Source of the DNA: Acidaminobacter sp. JC074
Lineage (GTDB): Bacteria; Bacillota; Clostridia; Peptostreptococcales; Acidaminobacteraceae
Reading direction: 5' to 3'
NCBI RefSeq assembly: GCF_022496765.1
Contig: NZ_VANV01000011.1
Location: 62,001-126,000, forward strand
DNA: 64,000 bases
The notes below the pieces were generated by a model, which was not told where the DNA came from, made no database searches, and saw only the letters and a list, made by a program, of their open reading frames with translations. Shown piece by piece: positions 36,140 through 45,486 of this stretch (positions are counted from its first letter, which is position 1; every line of letters begins with the position of its first letter). The position numbers and the translations under genes are program-made.

Positions 36140-36174
36140 AATAAGCAGAATGTTGTTTCTGCTTATTTTTTTTA
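36140..36174 (+). terminator. Rho-independent terminator
   Basis: AATAAGCAGAA pairs with TTCTGCTTATT around a 6-nt loop, followed by a T run. It isolates the sigma factor operon from mutY. Confidence 0.85.
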
Positions 36175-36228
36175 TAATTTTCCATTTCTTGTGCTATGAT
36201 GGATATGAAATGAAAATGGAGGTCATCT

Positions 36229-36792
36229 ATGTTGTTTTTAACCTTGATTGAAGATCAAGCCAAAAGAAGTAAACTTGAAGAAATATATTTAACCTATAAG
36301 AGAGATTTGTATATCACAGCTTACTCAATTTTAAAGCGTCATGAATTAGCTGAAGACATGGTACAGACGACGATTTTAAAGATTCATCCTTTTTTAGATA
36401 AAATATCTGAGATAAAGTGTAAGAAAACAAGGTCCTATCTCGTTATTATAGTAAGGAACCTTTGTATTGACTATATGAGACGCAGTAAGAAGGAACATTT
36501 AACAGATAGTCATATTGAAGAAGTTATCACAAGTGATCTACTTACTTCCTTGATTGAAGATGAAATCATTGGTCGTGAAAAAACGACTGATTTAAACGAT
36601 CTAGTCGAGACATTACACCCGACTTATAAAGAAATAATCAAGTTAAGGTACTATGATGATTTGACCATTGATGAAATATCACAAGTCTTAGGTATTAGTA
36701 AAAACAATGTCAGTGTTCGTATTAAAAGAGGCTTAGAGTCTTTAAAGAAAATTTCTAATGAAAGGGGGAAGTCTTTTGACAGAGCTTACTAG
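36229..36792 (+). CDS. ECF-type RNA polymerase sigma factor
   Basis: A 187-residue sigma factor. Region 2 is visible in residues 18-90 (YKRDLYITAYSILKRHELAEDMVQ, split over helices, and LVIIVRNLCIDYMRR) and region 4 near the end (IIKLRYYDDLTIDEISQVLGISKNNVSVRIKRGLE, in parts). GGAGG precedes ATG. The 3' end overlaps the next gene, the usual sigma/anti-sigma arrangement. Confidence 0.88.
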   Translation: MLFLTLIEDQAKRSKLEEIYLTYKRDLYITAYSILKRHELAEDMVQTTILKIHPFLDKISEIKCKKTRSYLVIIVRNLCIDYMRRSKKEHLTDSHIEEVITSDLLTSLIEDEIIGREKTTDLNDLVETLHPTYKEIIKLRYYDDLTIDEISQVLGISKNNVSVRIKRGLESLKKISNERGKSFDRAY

Positions 36793-37522
36793 AGAAGAAA
36801 AGGATAAAAATATAAGACTCAACGAAACCTTGCTTTATGAAATAGGTTATGATTACTCTGATCAAATATGTAAAGAAACAGACCGTCTCCTAGATCTATA
36901 TAAAGACTTAGAAGTGCCAGCCACGCTTGATGGGTGGTTTAAAAGATTTAGCCAGGGTTTAAAAGAAAAAGAGGCAAAAGCTCATAAAAGAAAAAGACAC
37001 TTTAGGACCATGAAGTATGCTGCAAGTATCTTGGTTACTTTAACAGTGGCAGCATCTGTGATTACTTTTAATGTGGAAGCCTTGAGAATCAAGTTCTTTA
37101 ATCTTCTGATTTCTGATGAAGGGGAATATACTAAAATAATCCCCAGTCCTATAGATGAAAATGATACCGAGAGTCTCAATGAAAAATATGCTGGTTCCTA
37201 TTATCCAATCTATATGCCTGAGGGTTTTAATCTTGAAAAAAGTCATCTTGGTAATGTGATTGAACTCTATCACTTTGAAAGAGGTGAAGATTTTGTGACT
37301 TTAACAACATCACCTCTAGAGGCTTCTACAACCACTCTTGTAGATACTGAGGATGCTGAAGTAACTTATATACTTATCAATGATTATGAAGCCATGCATA
37401 TCTATAAGAAGGGGACTGTTAAGATTTCTTTTGCAAATGAAGATACTTTATTTCTTTTGGTTTCGAACTTATCATCTGAAGAAGTCATTAAGATCGCAGA
37501 AAACATTAAAAAAATTGAATAA
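36776..37522 (+). CDS. DUF4367 protein, probable membrane anti-sigma factor
   Basis: A 248-residue protein. A cytoplasmic N-terminal part (1-85) would bind the sigma factor, one membrane helix lies near residues 85-103 (KYAASILVTLTVAASVITF) and the outer part ends in a DUF4367-like fold (LINDYEAMHIYKKGTVKISF). I favour TTG 36776, which lies 6 nt after GGGGGA; an ATG at 36758 is in frame but precedes that binding site. The 17-nt overlap with the sigma gene supports joint control. Confidence 0.75.
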   Translation: MTELTREEKDKNIRLNETLLYEIGYDYSDQICKETDRLLDLYKDLEVPATLDGWFKRFSQGLKEKEAKAHKRKRHFRTMKYAASILVTLTVAASVITFNVEALRIKFFNLLISDEGEYTKIIPSPIDENDTESLNEKYAGSYYPIYMPEGFNLEKSHLGNVIELYHFERGEDFVTLTTSPLEASTTTLVDTEDAEVTYILINDYEAMHIYKKGTVKISFANEDTLFLLVSNLSSEEVIKIAENIKKIE

Positions 37523-37554
37523 ATTAAAAAAAAGGTGTAAGAAATCTCATATTA

Positions 37555-37583
37555 AAGCGTTCTATTATTAGAACGTTTTTTTT
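37555..37583 (+). terminator. Rho-independent terminator after DUF4367 gene
   Basis: AAGCGTTCT pairs with AGAACGTTT (one G-U) around ATTATT, followed by a T run. The next ribosome binding site (GGAGGAG) follows closely. Confidence 0.8.
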
Positions 37584-37592
37584 GGAGGAGTT

Positions 37593-37967
37593 ATGAGAAA
37601 TTTTGCTTTGGTGTCATTATTAATACTATTAGGACTTGTCATTTTATCTATTGTGAAAGTGCCTTATTATTCAGAAGATGTAGCAAGTTTTGTTAATGAC
37701 TTGGAAAATGGTCATGAGTCTATAAGAGAAACAAAAGTCATGTCGAGAATGGGCTATTTGAAGTTTTATGTTTATTTAGAAGATAAGTCGCAGATAGATG
37801 AGCATATTTATAGTGATATTTATATGTTTGGTGAAAGACCTGTAGCCAGTCTTGATATCATTGGTCAGGGGTGTCATTCAGAGACTTACTACTATTCTGA
37901 TTACTATAAGCGTATGGATAAGCTTGTGACTTATTATACATACTTGTTGACATCGTGGATGGTTTGA
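37593..37967 (+). CDS. Hypothetical membrane-anchored small protein
   Basis: A 124-residue protein with one N-terminal hydrophobic helix (residues 4-24), either a signal peptide or an anchor, followed by an extracytoplasmic part rich in Tyr and acidic residues (IIGQGCHSETYYYSDYYKR). I do not recognise it. GGAGGAG precedes ATG and the next gene starts one base after its stop, so the two form an operon. Confidence 0.65.
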   Translation: MRNFALVSLLILLGLVILSIVKVPYYSEDVASFVNDLENGHESIRETKVMSRMGYLKFYVYLEDKSQIDEHIYSDIYMFGERPVASLDIIGQGCHSETYYYSDYYKRMDKLVTYYTYLLTSWMV

Positions 37968-37968
37968 T

Positions 37969-38304
37969 ATGAAATTTCAAAAATGTTTGTATATTGTTTC
38001 TTTGTCTGTTGTCATTTTTCTCTTTAATGTACTGATAGGCCTTAGCCTACTCCATAACATGCTTTTAGTAGTGATGAGCATGGCCTTATCTTTATTTTTA
38101 TGTATGTTCAAGCGCAAGTTGAAGAAGTCCATCACACCAGTGGTACTGGTGGTTAATTTGGTGCTTTTGTTAAGTTATCATAAGTTCTATCTCCATGAAA
38201 TGCCATCATACTTATACAGTTTTTCTGGCTTGGTCCTTTTTATATGTATTATAGACAGGTTAGATAAAAGAGAAAAAGACTTGTCTTATCATGAAAGTAT
38301 TTAG
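37969..38304 (+). CDS. Hypothetical membrane protein
   Basis: A 111-residue protein with about four hydrophobic helices and a short charged tail (RLDKREKDLSYHESI). No family recognised. It starts one base after the previous stop, with GGATGG as a weak binding site, so it probably depends on translation of its neighbour. Both may act in the same envelope process, which is inference. Confidence 0.6.
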   Translation: MKFQKCLYIVSLSVVIFLFNVLIGLSLLHNMLLVVMSMALSLFLCMFKRKLKKSITPVVLVVNLVLLLSYHKFYLHEMPSYLYSFSGLVLFICIIDRLDKREKDLSYHESI

Positions 38305-38400
38305 TGATCTCTTGTAAATATTTTATAAAGTCATGCAAATTCATAATTTAAGGGGTTCACATCTTATGATAACTGTGTTAATATCTTTAACAATGTTATA

Positions 38401-38465
38401 TTCGTATAATCCCAATAATAAGGTTTGGGAGTCTCTACCAAGAACCAATAATTCTTGATTACGAA
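38401..38465 (+). promoter_or_regulatory. Adenine-sensing purine riboswitch aptamer
   Basis: A 65-nt purine aptamer. P1 is TTCGTA/TACGAA (38401-38406 with 38460-38465), P2 is CCCAA/TTGGG (38411-38415 with 38425-38429) and P3 is CAAGA/TCTTG (38439-38443 with 38453-38457). Core elements TATAATCCC, GTCTCTACC and GATTAC match the Bacillus pbuE adenine aptamer almost base for base. Loops L2 (AAGGT) and L3 (ACCA) can make the GG-CC kissing pairs. The specificity base equivalent to position 74 is T (38459), which reads adenine; guanine aptamers have C. Confidence 0.93.
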
Positions 38466-38506
38466 GAAAGTAGCAATGCTTTCTTTGTGGTCAGGAATTT
38501 TTTTTT
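38452..38506 (+). terminator. Riboswitch-controlled terminator (expression platform)
   Basis: Positions 38452-38470 and 38479-38497 form a continuous 19-bp stem with four G-U pairs and an 8-nt loop, followed by nine T. The 5' arm uses the 3' strands of aptamer P3 and P1, so folding of the aptamer and of the terminator exclude each other. Adenine binding should therefore prevent termination and turn the gene on. Confidence 0.9.
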
Positions 38507-38565
38507 GTTACATATAAAAATACTTGATCATAGTAAGCATTCTGTTAAGCGTGAAAGGAAATAAA

Positions 38566-39552
38566 ATGAATTACAAAGCATTACCAAAGATTGACTTGCA
38601 TTGTCACTTAGACGGCTCTGCAAGACCTGAAACACTTCGTGAGTTGGCCGTAGAGAGAAACTTACAAGTCGCAGATATTGAAAGCTTAAGATCCTCATTG
38701 ATTGCACCAGAATCTTGTCCGTCTTTAGACGAGTATCTAAAGAGATTTGAATTAGCTGTTCAAGTGATGCAGGACAAAGCTTCACTAGAAAGAATCGCAT
38801 ATGAAATATTTGAAGATGCTTCGTATGAAAATGTTAAGTATTTGGAAGTTAGATTTGGTCCGCTTTTACACATGAACAAGGGGCTTAATCTTGATGAAAT
38901 TATTTCGAGTGTTCTAAAGGGCATGAATGATGCCAAAGAAAAATATGATATAGAGGGTGGTATCATCATTGCTGCTTTAAGGACCATGCCGACAGATAGG
39001 CTGGATGACTTGATTGAAACTGGTTCAAAGTATTTGGATAAAGGCCTAGTAGGATTTGACTTGGCTTCAAGCGAAGTAGCAGGCTTTTGTGATACATTTA
39101 AACCATTTGTGGAGAAGGCAAAAGCTTTGGGCTATAAGATAACCATTCATGCTGGCGAAACAGGTGTTGGCAAAAATGTTTTTGATGCAGTGACCATTGG
39201 TGCAGATAGGATTGGACATGGTATCCACATTCATAGTCATCAAAAGGCCTTTGACATAGTAAAGAAACATAAGATTGTTTTAGAGACATGTCCTTCAAGT
39301 AACGTACAGACTAAAGCAGTAACTTCAATGGAGAACCACCCTATAAAAGACTTTATGGATGCAGGTATTTTAGTCACCATAAACACAGACAATAGAACGG
39401 TATCTAACACAAGCATGACAAAAGAAGTTAAGCGTGTTATGGAGACCTTTAACTTAGACTTAAGCGATTATCATAAAATCTATGAGTATAGTGTTCAGGC
39501 CGCCTTTACGTCTGACGAAATCAAAGAAAAACTTTTGGCATATATTAGGTAA
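38566..39552 (+). CDS. add: Adenosine deaminase
   Basis: A 328-residue enzyme converting adenosine to inosine. Zinc ligands are in KIDLHCHLDG (residues 7-16) and near THAG-like ITIHAGETG; the catalytic Glu lies in HAGE, and the last ligand Asp in TINTDNRTVSNTSMTKE, a form found in Gram-positive enzymes. I choose ATG 38566 with AAAGGA 6 nt upstream; the frame is open for 14 codons before it. Control by the adenine riboswitch makes sense, as purine salvage enzymes are needed when adenine compounds are available. Confidence 0.93.
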   Translation: MNYKALPKIDLHCHLDGSARPETLRELAVERNLQVADIESLRSSLIAPESCPSLDEYLKRFELAVQVMQDKASLERIAYEIFEDASYENVKYLEVRFGPLLHMNKGLNLDEIISSVLKGMNDAKEKYDIEGGIIIAALRTMPTDRLDDLIETGSKYLDKGLVGFDLASSEVAGFCDTFKPFVEKAKALGYKITIHAGETGVGKNVFDAVTIGADRIGHGIHIHSHQKAFDIVKKHKIVLETCPSSNVQTKAVTSMENHPIKDFMDAGILVTINTDNRTVSNTSMTKEVKRVMETFNLDLSDYHKIYEYSVQAAFTSDEIKEKLLAYIR

Positions 39553-39606
39553 GAAACATGATTTACGAATAGAGAATTAGGGTATATTTTAATTGGTGGT
39601 GACTTT

Positions 39607-42471
39607 ATGAAGAAAAAAAGTTTATTAAAATATATAAATTCTAGTATAAATCTTAAATTATTGTGGATGACAACCGTATGTCTGTTGATATATGTTGTGA
39701 TTGTATCTACACTAAATTTTAACTCTATTGGACATATGAAAACTGAAACGCTAGATGTTACTGAAACTGAGTTGAATCAGTTAGTTGAAGAGTATTATGG
39801 TAATTATGCAGAATCTGTTTATGTACATGTTAATGGTCAAATGGATAATCTCTTTAATGAACTTCACATACTTTCTAGTGCCTTGCAAAGGGTCTTTTCT
39901 AATCGGAGTGAATTAACTGAGTGGATAGATGCCATGAGAACATCTTCTTATTTTCGTGATAATCTAGATGAATATTCCAATTATATGCAGAACATGGATG
40001 ATGAACCGACTGTTGTCTCTGTACCATCTTATCTTTTTAAAGATGGCATTATTGATGAAGAAGTTGTAAAACTCATTGATGATACAAGAATACTGGATCT
40101 TTTAATGCCGGCCTTTATGGAACACGGCGTTGAGAAACTGCAGATATATTTTCAAGGTGGTCAAAACCGAGAAGTCTTCAGGTTGGCACCTTGGACCAAT
40201 TTAGGACAAGATACCATAGCTGTTTATCCTGAATTATTTAATCAACCGATATGGGAGACTTTTAATCCAGGTTTAGCAGGTGAGTGGCGTGAGCGTATTA
40301 CAAACTCTGACATTGATGAAATCACTCAGCTTTTAAGAGTAACACCACCAGTTCAAGATGGTCTTTCTGGTGACTTGGTATTAACCCTTTCTCAACCTAT
40401 AGCCAATGAAGGCAAGGATAACTTTGAAGGTACCATTTCATATGATGTATCTATTGGAAAAATCACTTCTATGATTGAAGATATATCCATATCAGAAACA
40501 GGTTTTGCCTTTGTGACCCAATCTAGTGGTAATGTATTTTCTGTTAACCAAGATGGTTTAGAGGTACTAGGTTTAAGCTCTGATAGTTTATCTACAACCA
40601 CTTCTGATGAAGGTTTTAACAGGTTAGATAGAAAATTAGAAGATTCAAAGCATGAAGCCATTCAAAATCTTGACATGAATAATGATGACGAGTTAAAGAT
40701 TCAAACCATCTCCATTGACGGTGAGGATTATATGTTTGCATCTAAAAAACTTTATTCTTACCAATCGTGGCTACCAGAAAAAAGCTTTTTTGAAGAGTCA
40801 TGGCAAATTGGTTTTCTAGTGCCAAGAGATGAAGTATTCCATATGTATTATGAAATAGAAGAAGAGATCAACTCAGAAGTGTCTGTTTTAACATTGAATG
40901 TCTTTATCATCACTTTTGTACTTGCCATTATTATCTTATTTTTGATCTATAAGTCTAATACAATTGTGACTAGAGAACTTGTAACCTTATCAAAGGCAGC
41001 TGATGCTGTTAAACAAAAAAAATATGATGTTGAGATTAAAGTGGATACCATTGATGAAGTCGGTGTACTTGCATCTGCATTTAGAGAGATGATAGCAGAG
41101 ATCAAAACCTCTTTTCATCAAATGGAAACACATAACGAAAGATTACAAGCAGAAATCGATGAAAGAATCAAAAGAGATCGGATTATAGATTATCTGGAAA
41201 ACTTTGATTCTGGAACTGATTTACCTAATAAAAAGGCACTCCTTAATATTTTAAAAGAGTTAAAGGATGTTAAAGAGCAGTTTGTTTCACTTGTTGTCAT
41301 AGGATTAGACGAGTTTAGAAAGGTTAATGAAGCCTATTCGTGGACTTTTGGTGATAAGCTTATAAAGGCTATTTCTGAGAGACTCAGACAAGTTCTGCCT
41401 AATGAGTGTATGCTCTTTAAGTTAAGTGGTGATGAGTTTGCTTTTATCTTTAGAGACAACAAACTAAAAAACTTGATCAACACTGTAGAGGATGTGAACC
41501 AAACCTTTAAAGAACCTTATAAGATTGGTGATTATGAGATCTTGATTGGCTCAAGTGTTGGTATTTCATCATTTCCATTTGATACATCAGAACCAACAGA
41601 GCTTTTTAAGTTTGCTACTAATGCCATGATTCACTGTAAAGAAGTGAACAAAGGCAGGTATGAGTTCTACAGTGCAGAGATGAATGACTCTGCAAGAATG
41701 CGTATGATCATCATCAATGAACTGAGAAATGCTATAGAAAATGATGAGTTGACCCTATTATATCAACCGATTGTATCGGTTATGACTAAGGAAGTTACAG
41801 GTATGGAAGCCTTGTTAAGATGGGAAAATGATACACTTGGACATGTTTCGCCTGCAGTCTTTATTCCTTTAGCTGAAAAAACAGACTTGATTATTTCATT
41901 AGGTATTTGGATCTTAAAAAGAGCTCTTAGAGAAGCCAAGCGCATGCATGATGAAGGATTAGACCATCTAAATATTGCAGTCAACGTCTCAGTAATGCAG
42001 TTTTTAGATGCAGGCTTTATTGGTGAAGTGAAAAAGGCCATTGAAGATTGCGGCATAGATGCTAAAAAAGTAACCGTTGAGATTACAGAAGGCCTCTTTA
42101 TCAACGACTTACAGACGACTCTTAGAGTTTTAAATGAGTTAAGGTCTTTAGGTATATCTATATCTGTAGACGACTTCGGGACAGGTTATTCATCTCTTTC
42201 TTATATCAAGGACCTACCACTGTCAAAGCTTAAAATTGACCGTTCATTTATCAATGCCATAGATGATATCATGAGTCAGAAGCTCGTATCGGCTATTATA
42301 GGACTTGCTCATAACCTTAATCTAAGCGTTGTTGCAGAAGGTGTTGAGACAGAGGAACAACTGTCTTACATTGAATCAAGAGACTGTGAGGAACTACAGG
42401 GTTACTTGTACAGTAAACCTTTAGGTTATGATGATTTTGTTGAATATGTCAAAAAGACCGTATCTAAGTGA
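39607..42471 (+). CDS. Membrane GGDEF-EAL protein with extracytoplasmic sensor
   Basis: A 954-residue protein: helix near 18-36, a large sensor region of Cache type (about 40-410), second helix (about 432-452), HAMP, a GGDEF domain (about 535-690) and an EAL domain (about 695-950). The GGDEF loop reads KLSGDEF and there is no RxxD inhibitory site. The EAL domain keeps GMEALLRW, VDDFGTGYSSLSY, LKIDRSFI and AEGVETEEQ, so cyclic di-GMP breakdown is likely active. The GGDEF part may be a cyclase or an allosteric domain. Convergent with the GH3 gene. Confidence 0.9.
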   Translation: MKKKSLLKYINSSINLKLLWMTTVCLLIYVVIVSTLNFNSIGHMKTETLDVTETELNQLVEEYYGNYAESVYVHVNGQMDNLFNELHILSSALQRVFSNRSELTEWIDAMRTSSYFRDNLDEYSNYMQNMDDEPTVVSVPSYLFKDGIIDEEVVKLIDDTRILDLLMPAFMEHGVEKLQIYFQGGQNREVFRLAPWTNLGQDTIAVYPELFNQPIWETFNPGLAGEWRERITNSDIDEITQLLRVTPPVQDGLSGDLVLTLSQPIANEGKDNFEGTISYDVSIGKITSMIEDISISETGFAFVTQSSGNVFSVNQDGLEVLGLSSDSLSTTTSDEGFNRLDRKLEDSKHEAIQNLDMNNDDELKIQTISIDGEDYMFASKKLYSYQSWLPEKSFFEESWQIGFLVPRDEVFHMYYEIEEEINSEVSVLTLNVFIITFVLAIIILFLIYKSNTIVTRELVTLSKAADAVKQKKYDVEIKVDTIDEVGVLASAFREMIAEIKTSFHQMETHNERLQAEIDERIKRDRIIDYLENFDSGTDLPNKKALLNILKELKDVKEQFVSLVVIGLDEFRKVNEAYSWTFGDKLIKAISERLRQVLPNECMLFKLSGDEFAFIFRDNKLKNLINTVEDVNQTFKEPYKIGDYEILIGSSVGISSFPFDTSEPTELFKFATNAMIHCKEVNKGRYEFYSAEMNDSARMRMIIINELRNAIENDELTLLYQPIVSVMTKEVTGMEALLRWENDTLGHVSPAVFIPLAEKTDLIISLGIWILKRALREAKRMHDEGLDHLNIAVNVSVMQFLDAGFIGEVKKAIEDCGIDAKKVTVEITEGLFINDLQTTLRVLNELRSLGISISVDDFGTGYSSLSYIKDLPLSKLKIDRSFINAIDDIMSQKLVSAIIGLAHNLNLSVVAEGVETEEQLSYIESRDCEELQGYLYSKPLGYDDFVEYVKKTVSK

Positions 42472-42483
42472 TACGGTTTTTTA
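42457..42483. terminator. Terminator within the overlap of two convergent genes
   Basis: ACCGTATC (42457-42464) pairs with GATACGGT (42470-42477) around TAAGT, followed by T6. The stem contains the stop of the GGDEF-EAL gene and touches the stop of the GH3 gene. Confidence 0.8.
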
Positions 42484-44770
42484 GTAGCTTCTTAAATCCT
42501 TTTATATAGGCCCCATTGATGATATCCATATAGGCTTTCATCTTATCAGGAGAAGTTTGGCCGCCTGTCATCAAAATATAAGCTTGAAGGGGTGTTTCAT
42601 TTGTTGCTCTTTCAAGATTGGCCTTTTCGACAGGGCTGCCAGATGTTTTCATTTCCTTATATGCTTTTCTATATAAATGTTTACCAATCAGGGTATGTTT
42701 GATATCCCCTAAGGTAGAATTGATGTCGAACATGCCTTTTTTTAAAGGTGCATTTTTAGTAACAGGTTTAGCCATCATGTTTTCAAAGGTTTCATCTGAA
42801 ATATCAATGTCTTTCATATAAAACTCTCTTTGCGTTTCGTGATAATCTACTTGCAAATCGTCTTTGTTTTCTATTTGAACAAGATCTTTTAAAAGGATAT
42901 TTCTCGAATGACTGCCAATTCTAATCTCGTAGTCGCCAGATGGTGCATAAAAATCATTGATACCGGTATGATAAAGAGAAAAGTCTCTTTTATCTAGGTA
43001 AAAGTCTAAAGTTTTTTTCTCCTTAGCTAATAAACGTACTTTTTCAAATGCCCTCAGTTCCTGAAGAGGCCTATGAATATGACTTTTAAGTGGTGCTATA
43101 TAAAGCTGGACTGTTTCAGATGCTGTCATAGAGCCAGTGTTTTTAATATCCACTGAAACGTGAAAGCTTTCCTTGTGCTTGATAAGCTTTAAGTTGCTGT
43201 ATTCAAATGATGAATAAGATAAACCATATCCCATAGGAAATAGGACTTCTTTTTCAAAGGTATCGTAGTAACGGTAACCAACATAAATGCCTTCTCTATA
43301 TTCTACAGTTTGAGGTCCCATCCCGAAAAACTTATAACAAGGTGTATCTTCAAGATATAGGGGATAGGTTTCAGTTAGCTTACCACTAGGTGATTCAAAT
43401 CCATAAAGTAAATCATATGTCGCTTGACCAAGTGCCTGTCCGCCAAGGTGGATTGAAAGTAGGGCGGAAACATGATCGAGCCAAGGCATAAGAACTGGTG
43501 AACCATTAGATAAGACGACAACTATGTTTGGGTTGATTTCAGCTATCTGATCAACGAGTGAATTATGGTCAGGCGGTAGATTGAGGTCTTGTCTGTCAAA
43601 TCCTTCAGATTCGTATATATCAGGTAAGCCGATACATATAACTACCTTATCTACGTTTTTAATCAAGTCTTCTGAACCTGCTACCTGAGTCAAATGGATG
43701 TAGTTGACATCTTCTTGGTCTAAGGCTTGTTTCAATGAAATCAAGTTTTTAGGGTTAACATGTGAACTGCCTGAACCTTGAAAACGTGGATTCTCAAAAA
43801 AAGGACCTATATATGCAAGAGTTTCTTGTTTTTTTAAGGGCAGTGCACCTTGATTTTTTAACAGCACTGCTGATTCTACCAAGGCTTTTTTAGCAAGTTG
43901 ATGATGTTTGTCGTAATCCACTTTAAGGGATTTTTTATGGTGCTTGGTCTTGTTGATTAACTTTAGAACACGGTTAACAGATTGATCAAAAGAAGGCTGG
44001 TCTTTATTTTTTATAAGTTCTTCTGTATGTTTGTGACTCGAAAAAGGCATTTCTAAATCAAGCCCTGCTTTTAAAGAGGCTATTCTATCAGACACAGCAC
44101 CCCAGTCACTTACAATAAGTCCGTCATAATGCCACTGCTTTCTGAGTATGTCTGTCAGCAAGTATTTATTTTCGCTGCAATAAGAACCATTAACTTTGTT
44201 ATAAGCGGACATGACAGTCCAAGGATTTGCTTCTTTTATGGCAATTTCAAATGCAGGTAGATAAATTTCTCTTAAAGCTCTTTCGTCTACAACAGCGTCT
44301 ATGGACATGCGTCTGTACTCTTGATTGTTGACGGCAAAGTGTTTTAAGGATGCACCCACGCCTATGGATTGAAGGCCATTAATCATAGCAGCACCCAGTT
44401 TACCTGAAACAAGAGGATCTTCTGAAAAATATTCGAAATTTCTACCACATAGGGGAGACCGTTTGACGTTGATGCCGGGGCCCAGTAGGACTGAAACATC
44501 GTGCGCTTGACATTCTCTTCCAAGAGCAAGACCAACTTCATAAAGTAAATCTGTATTCCACGATGAGGCCAAGGCAGATGCTGTTGGAAAACAGGTGGCA
44601 GGTATACTTTCATTCTTGCCTAGGTGGTCTGTTTTTCCTGCTTGTTTTCTGAGTCCGTGAGGACCGTCACACATCATGATGGACGGTAATCCATCTGTTT
44701 GATGGGTAGACCAAAAATCTTTTCCCATCAGTAAAGATGCTTGATCTTTTAAAGTAAGTTTCTTATCCAT
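42464..44770 (-). CDS. Glycoside hydrolase family 3 (beta-glucosidase-like)
   Basis: A 768-residue cytoplasmic enzyme without signal peptide. The TIM-barrel domain has the nucleophile Asp222 in LIVSDWGAV, plus SVLLGPGINVKRSPLCGRNFEYFSEDP in parts. The alpha/beta sandwich and the fibronectin III-like domain (YVGYRYYDTFEKE, FPMGYGLSYSSFEY) follow in the usual order. About 120 extra C-terminal residues with a helical pattern extend beyond the FnIII domain. It may hydrolyse beta-linked glucosides or xylosides. AAAGGA precedes ATG; it is a single gene. Confidence 0.9.
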   Translation of the reverse strand: MDKKLTLKDQASLLMGKDFWSTHQTDGLPSIMMCDGPHGLRKQAGKTDHLGKNESIPATCFPTASALASSWNTDLLYEVGLALGRECQAHDVSVLLGPGINVKRSPLCGRNFEYFSEDPLVSGKLGAAMINGLQSIGVGASLKHFAVNNQEYRRMSIDAVVDERALREIYLPAFEIAIKEANPWTVMSAYNKVNGSYCSENKYLLTDILRKQWHYDGLIVSDWGAVSDRIASLKAGLDLEMPFSSHKHTEELIKNKDQPSFDQSVNRVLKLINKTKHHKKSLKVDYDKHHQLAKKALVESAVLLKNQGALPLKKQETLAYIGPFFENPRFQGSGSSHVNPKNLISLKQALDQEDVNYIHLTQVAGSEDLIKNVDKVVICIGLPDIYESEGFDRQDLNLPPDHNSLVDQIAEINPNIVVVLSNGSPVLMPWLDHVSALLSIHLGGQALGQATYDLLYGFESPSGKLTETYPLYLEDTPCYKFFGMGPQTVEYREGIYVGYRYYDTFEKEVLFPMGYGLSYSSFEYSNLKLIKHKESFHVSVDIKNTGSMTASETVQLYIAPLKSHIHRPLQELRAFEKVRLLAKEKKTLDFYLDKRDFSLYHTGINDFYAPSGDYEIRIGSHSRNILLKDLVQIENKDDLQVDYHETQREFYMKDIDISDETFENMMAKPVTKNAPLKKGMFDINSTLGDIKHTLIGKHLYRKAYKEMKTSGSPVEKANLERATNETPLQAYILMTGGQTSPDKMKAYMDIINGAYIKGFKKLLKNRIT

Positions 44771-44887
44771 AAGAGTTCCTTTCTAAATTTTCTTCATTTT
44801 AGCATCCAGAAAATACATGGACTATGGCATCATGTCTTAAATTCATACGCTTATGGGATTTTTGTGAAATATAAATGGGAAAATAAA

Positions 44888-44909
44888 AAAACACGTTTTC
44901 ACGTGTTTT
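44888..44909 (-). terminator. Rho-independent terminator of the minus-strand gene at 44908
   Basis: Read on the minus strand, AAAACACGT pairs with ACGTGTTTT around GAAA and is followed by T residues. The stem contains the stop codon. Confidence 0.75.
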
Positions 44910-45327
44910 AGATTTCTACTAAAGAAAAACCAATAATTTGATCGGCATAGATGTTTAATTGTTCTACTTTAGTGGTTTGACCACCTTGAACTATTTTAGC
45001 ATTTGTAAGTTTGATAAACTCTGCATTATCAACCAACTTAATGTTAACTAACTCATTTTCAGCGTCAATAAGTACCTTATTGGCTAATTCATCTACTTTA
45101 GAAATATCAAATTCTTGATCGTTACATGGACAAGCTAAATCATCACTACAGTATAGCTCACAATATGATCCGCTTATTTGTCCTGCTGCTGTAACAAGCA
45201 TCAGTTCATATCTTTTCTCTGGGTTGTTTTTTATAAGATTATTACCCAGAGCAACTAAAGCTCTTATTTGAATGACTTTTCTCGAAAATTCAACTTTTAA
45301 GACATTCGGTGTTAATGTATCATGCAT
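44908..45327 (-). CDS. Hypothetical cytoplasmic protein
   Basis: A 139-residue protein without signal or membrane segment. It carries four Cys in CELYCSDDLACPCNDQ near residue 68, which might bind metal. The rest is a mix of alpha and beta with no motif that I know. ATG 45327 follows GGGGAGGGG; the frame is open 9 codons further but that part covers the binding site. It is divergent from the rubrerythrin gene, so a link to oxidative stress is possible but only positional. Confidence 0.6.
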   Translation of the reverse strand: MHDTLTPNVLKVEFSRKVIQIRALVALGNNLIKNNPEKRYELMLVTAAGQISGSYCELYCSDDLACPCNDQEFDISKVDELANKVLIDAENELVNIKLVDNAEFIKLTNAKIVQGGQTTKVEQLNIYADQIIGFSLVEI

Positions 45328-45438
45328 AATACCCCTCCCCCTAATTAATACCATAATTGATTATATCATATGGATGAGGAAATAATAAAGTTAATATAGT
45401 ATTACATTAAATTTTGTGTTTTCTGATTAAATATGGCA

Positions 45439-45444
45439 TATAAT
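45439..45444 (+). promoter_or_regulatory. Probable -10 box of rubrerythrin operon
   Basis: TATAAT lies 43 bp before the start codon. The best upstream -35 match, TTGTGT at 45414, has a long 19-bp spacer, so an activator or derepression mechanism may be needed. Confidence 0.4.
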
Positions 45445-45486
45445 AGGTATAAAGGTAAAGATGTTTAAAATTTAAGGGAGGTAAGT

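Noticed and set aside
38401-38465. Guanine riboswitch
   Set aside because: The base equivalent to position 74 is T and not C, and the sequence follows the adenine pbuE aptamer, so adenine is the better ligand.
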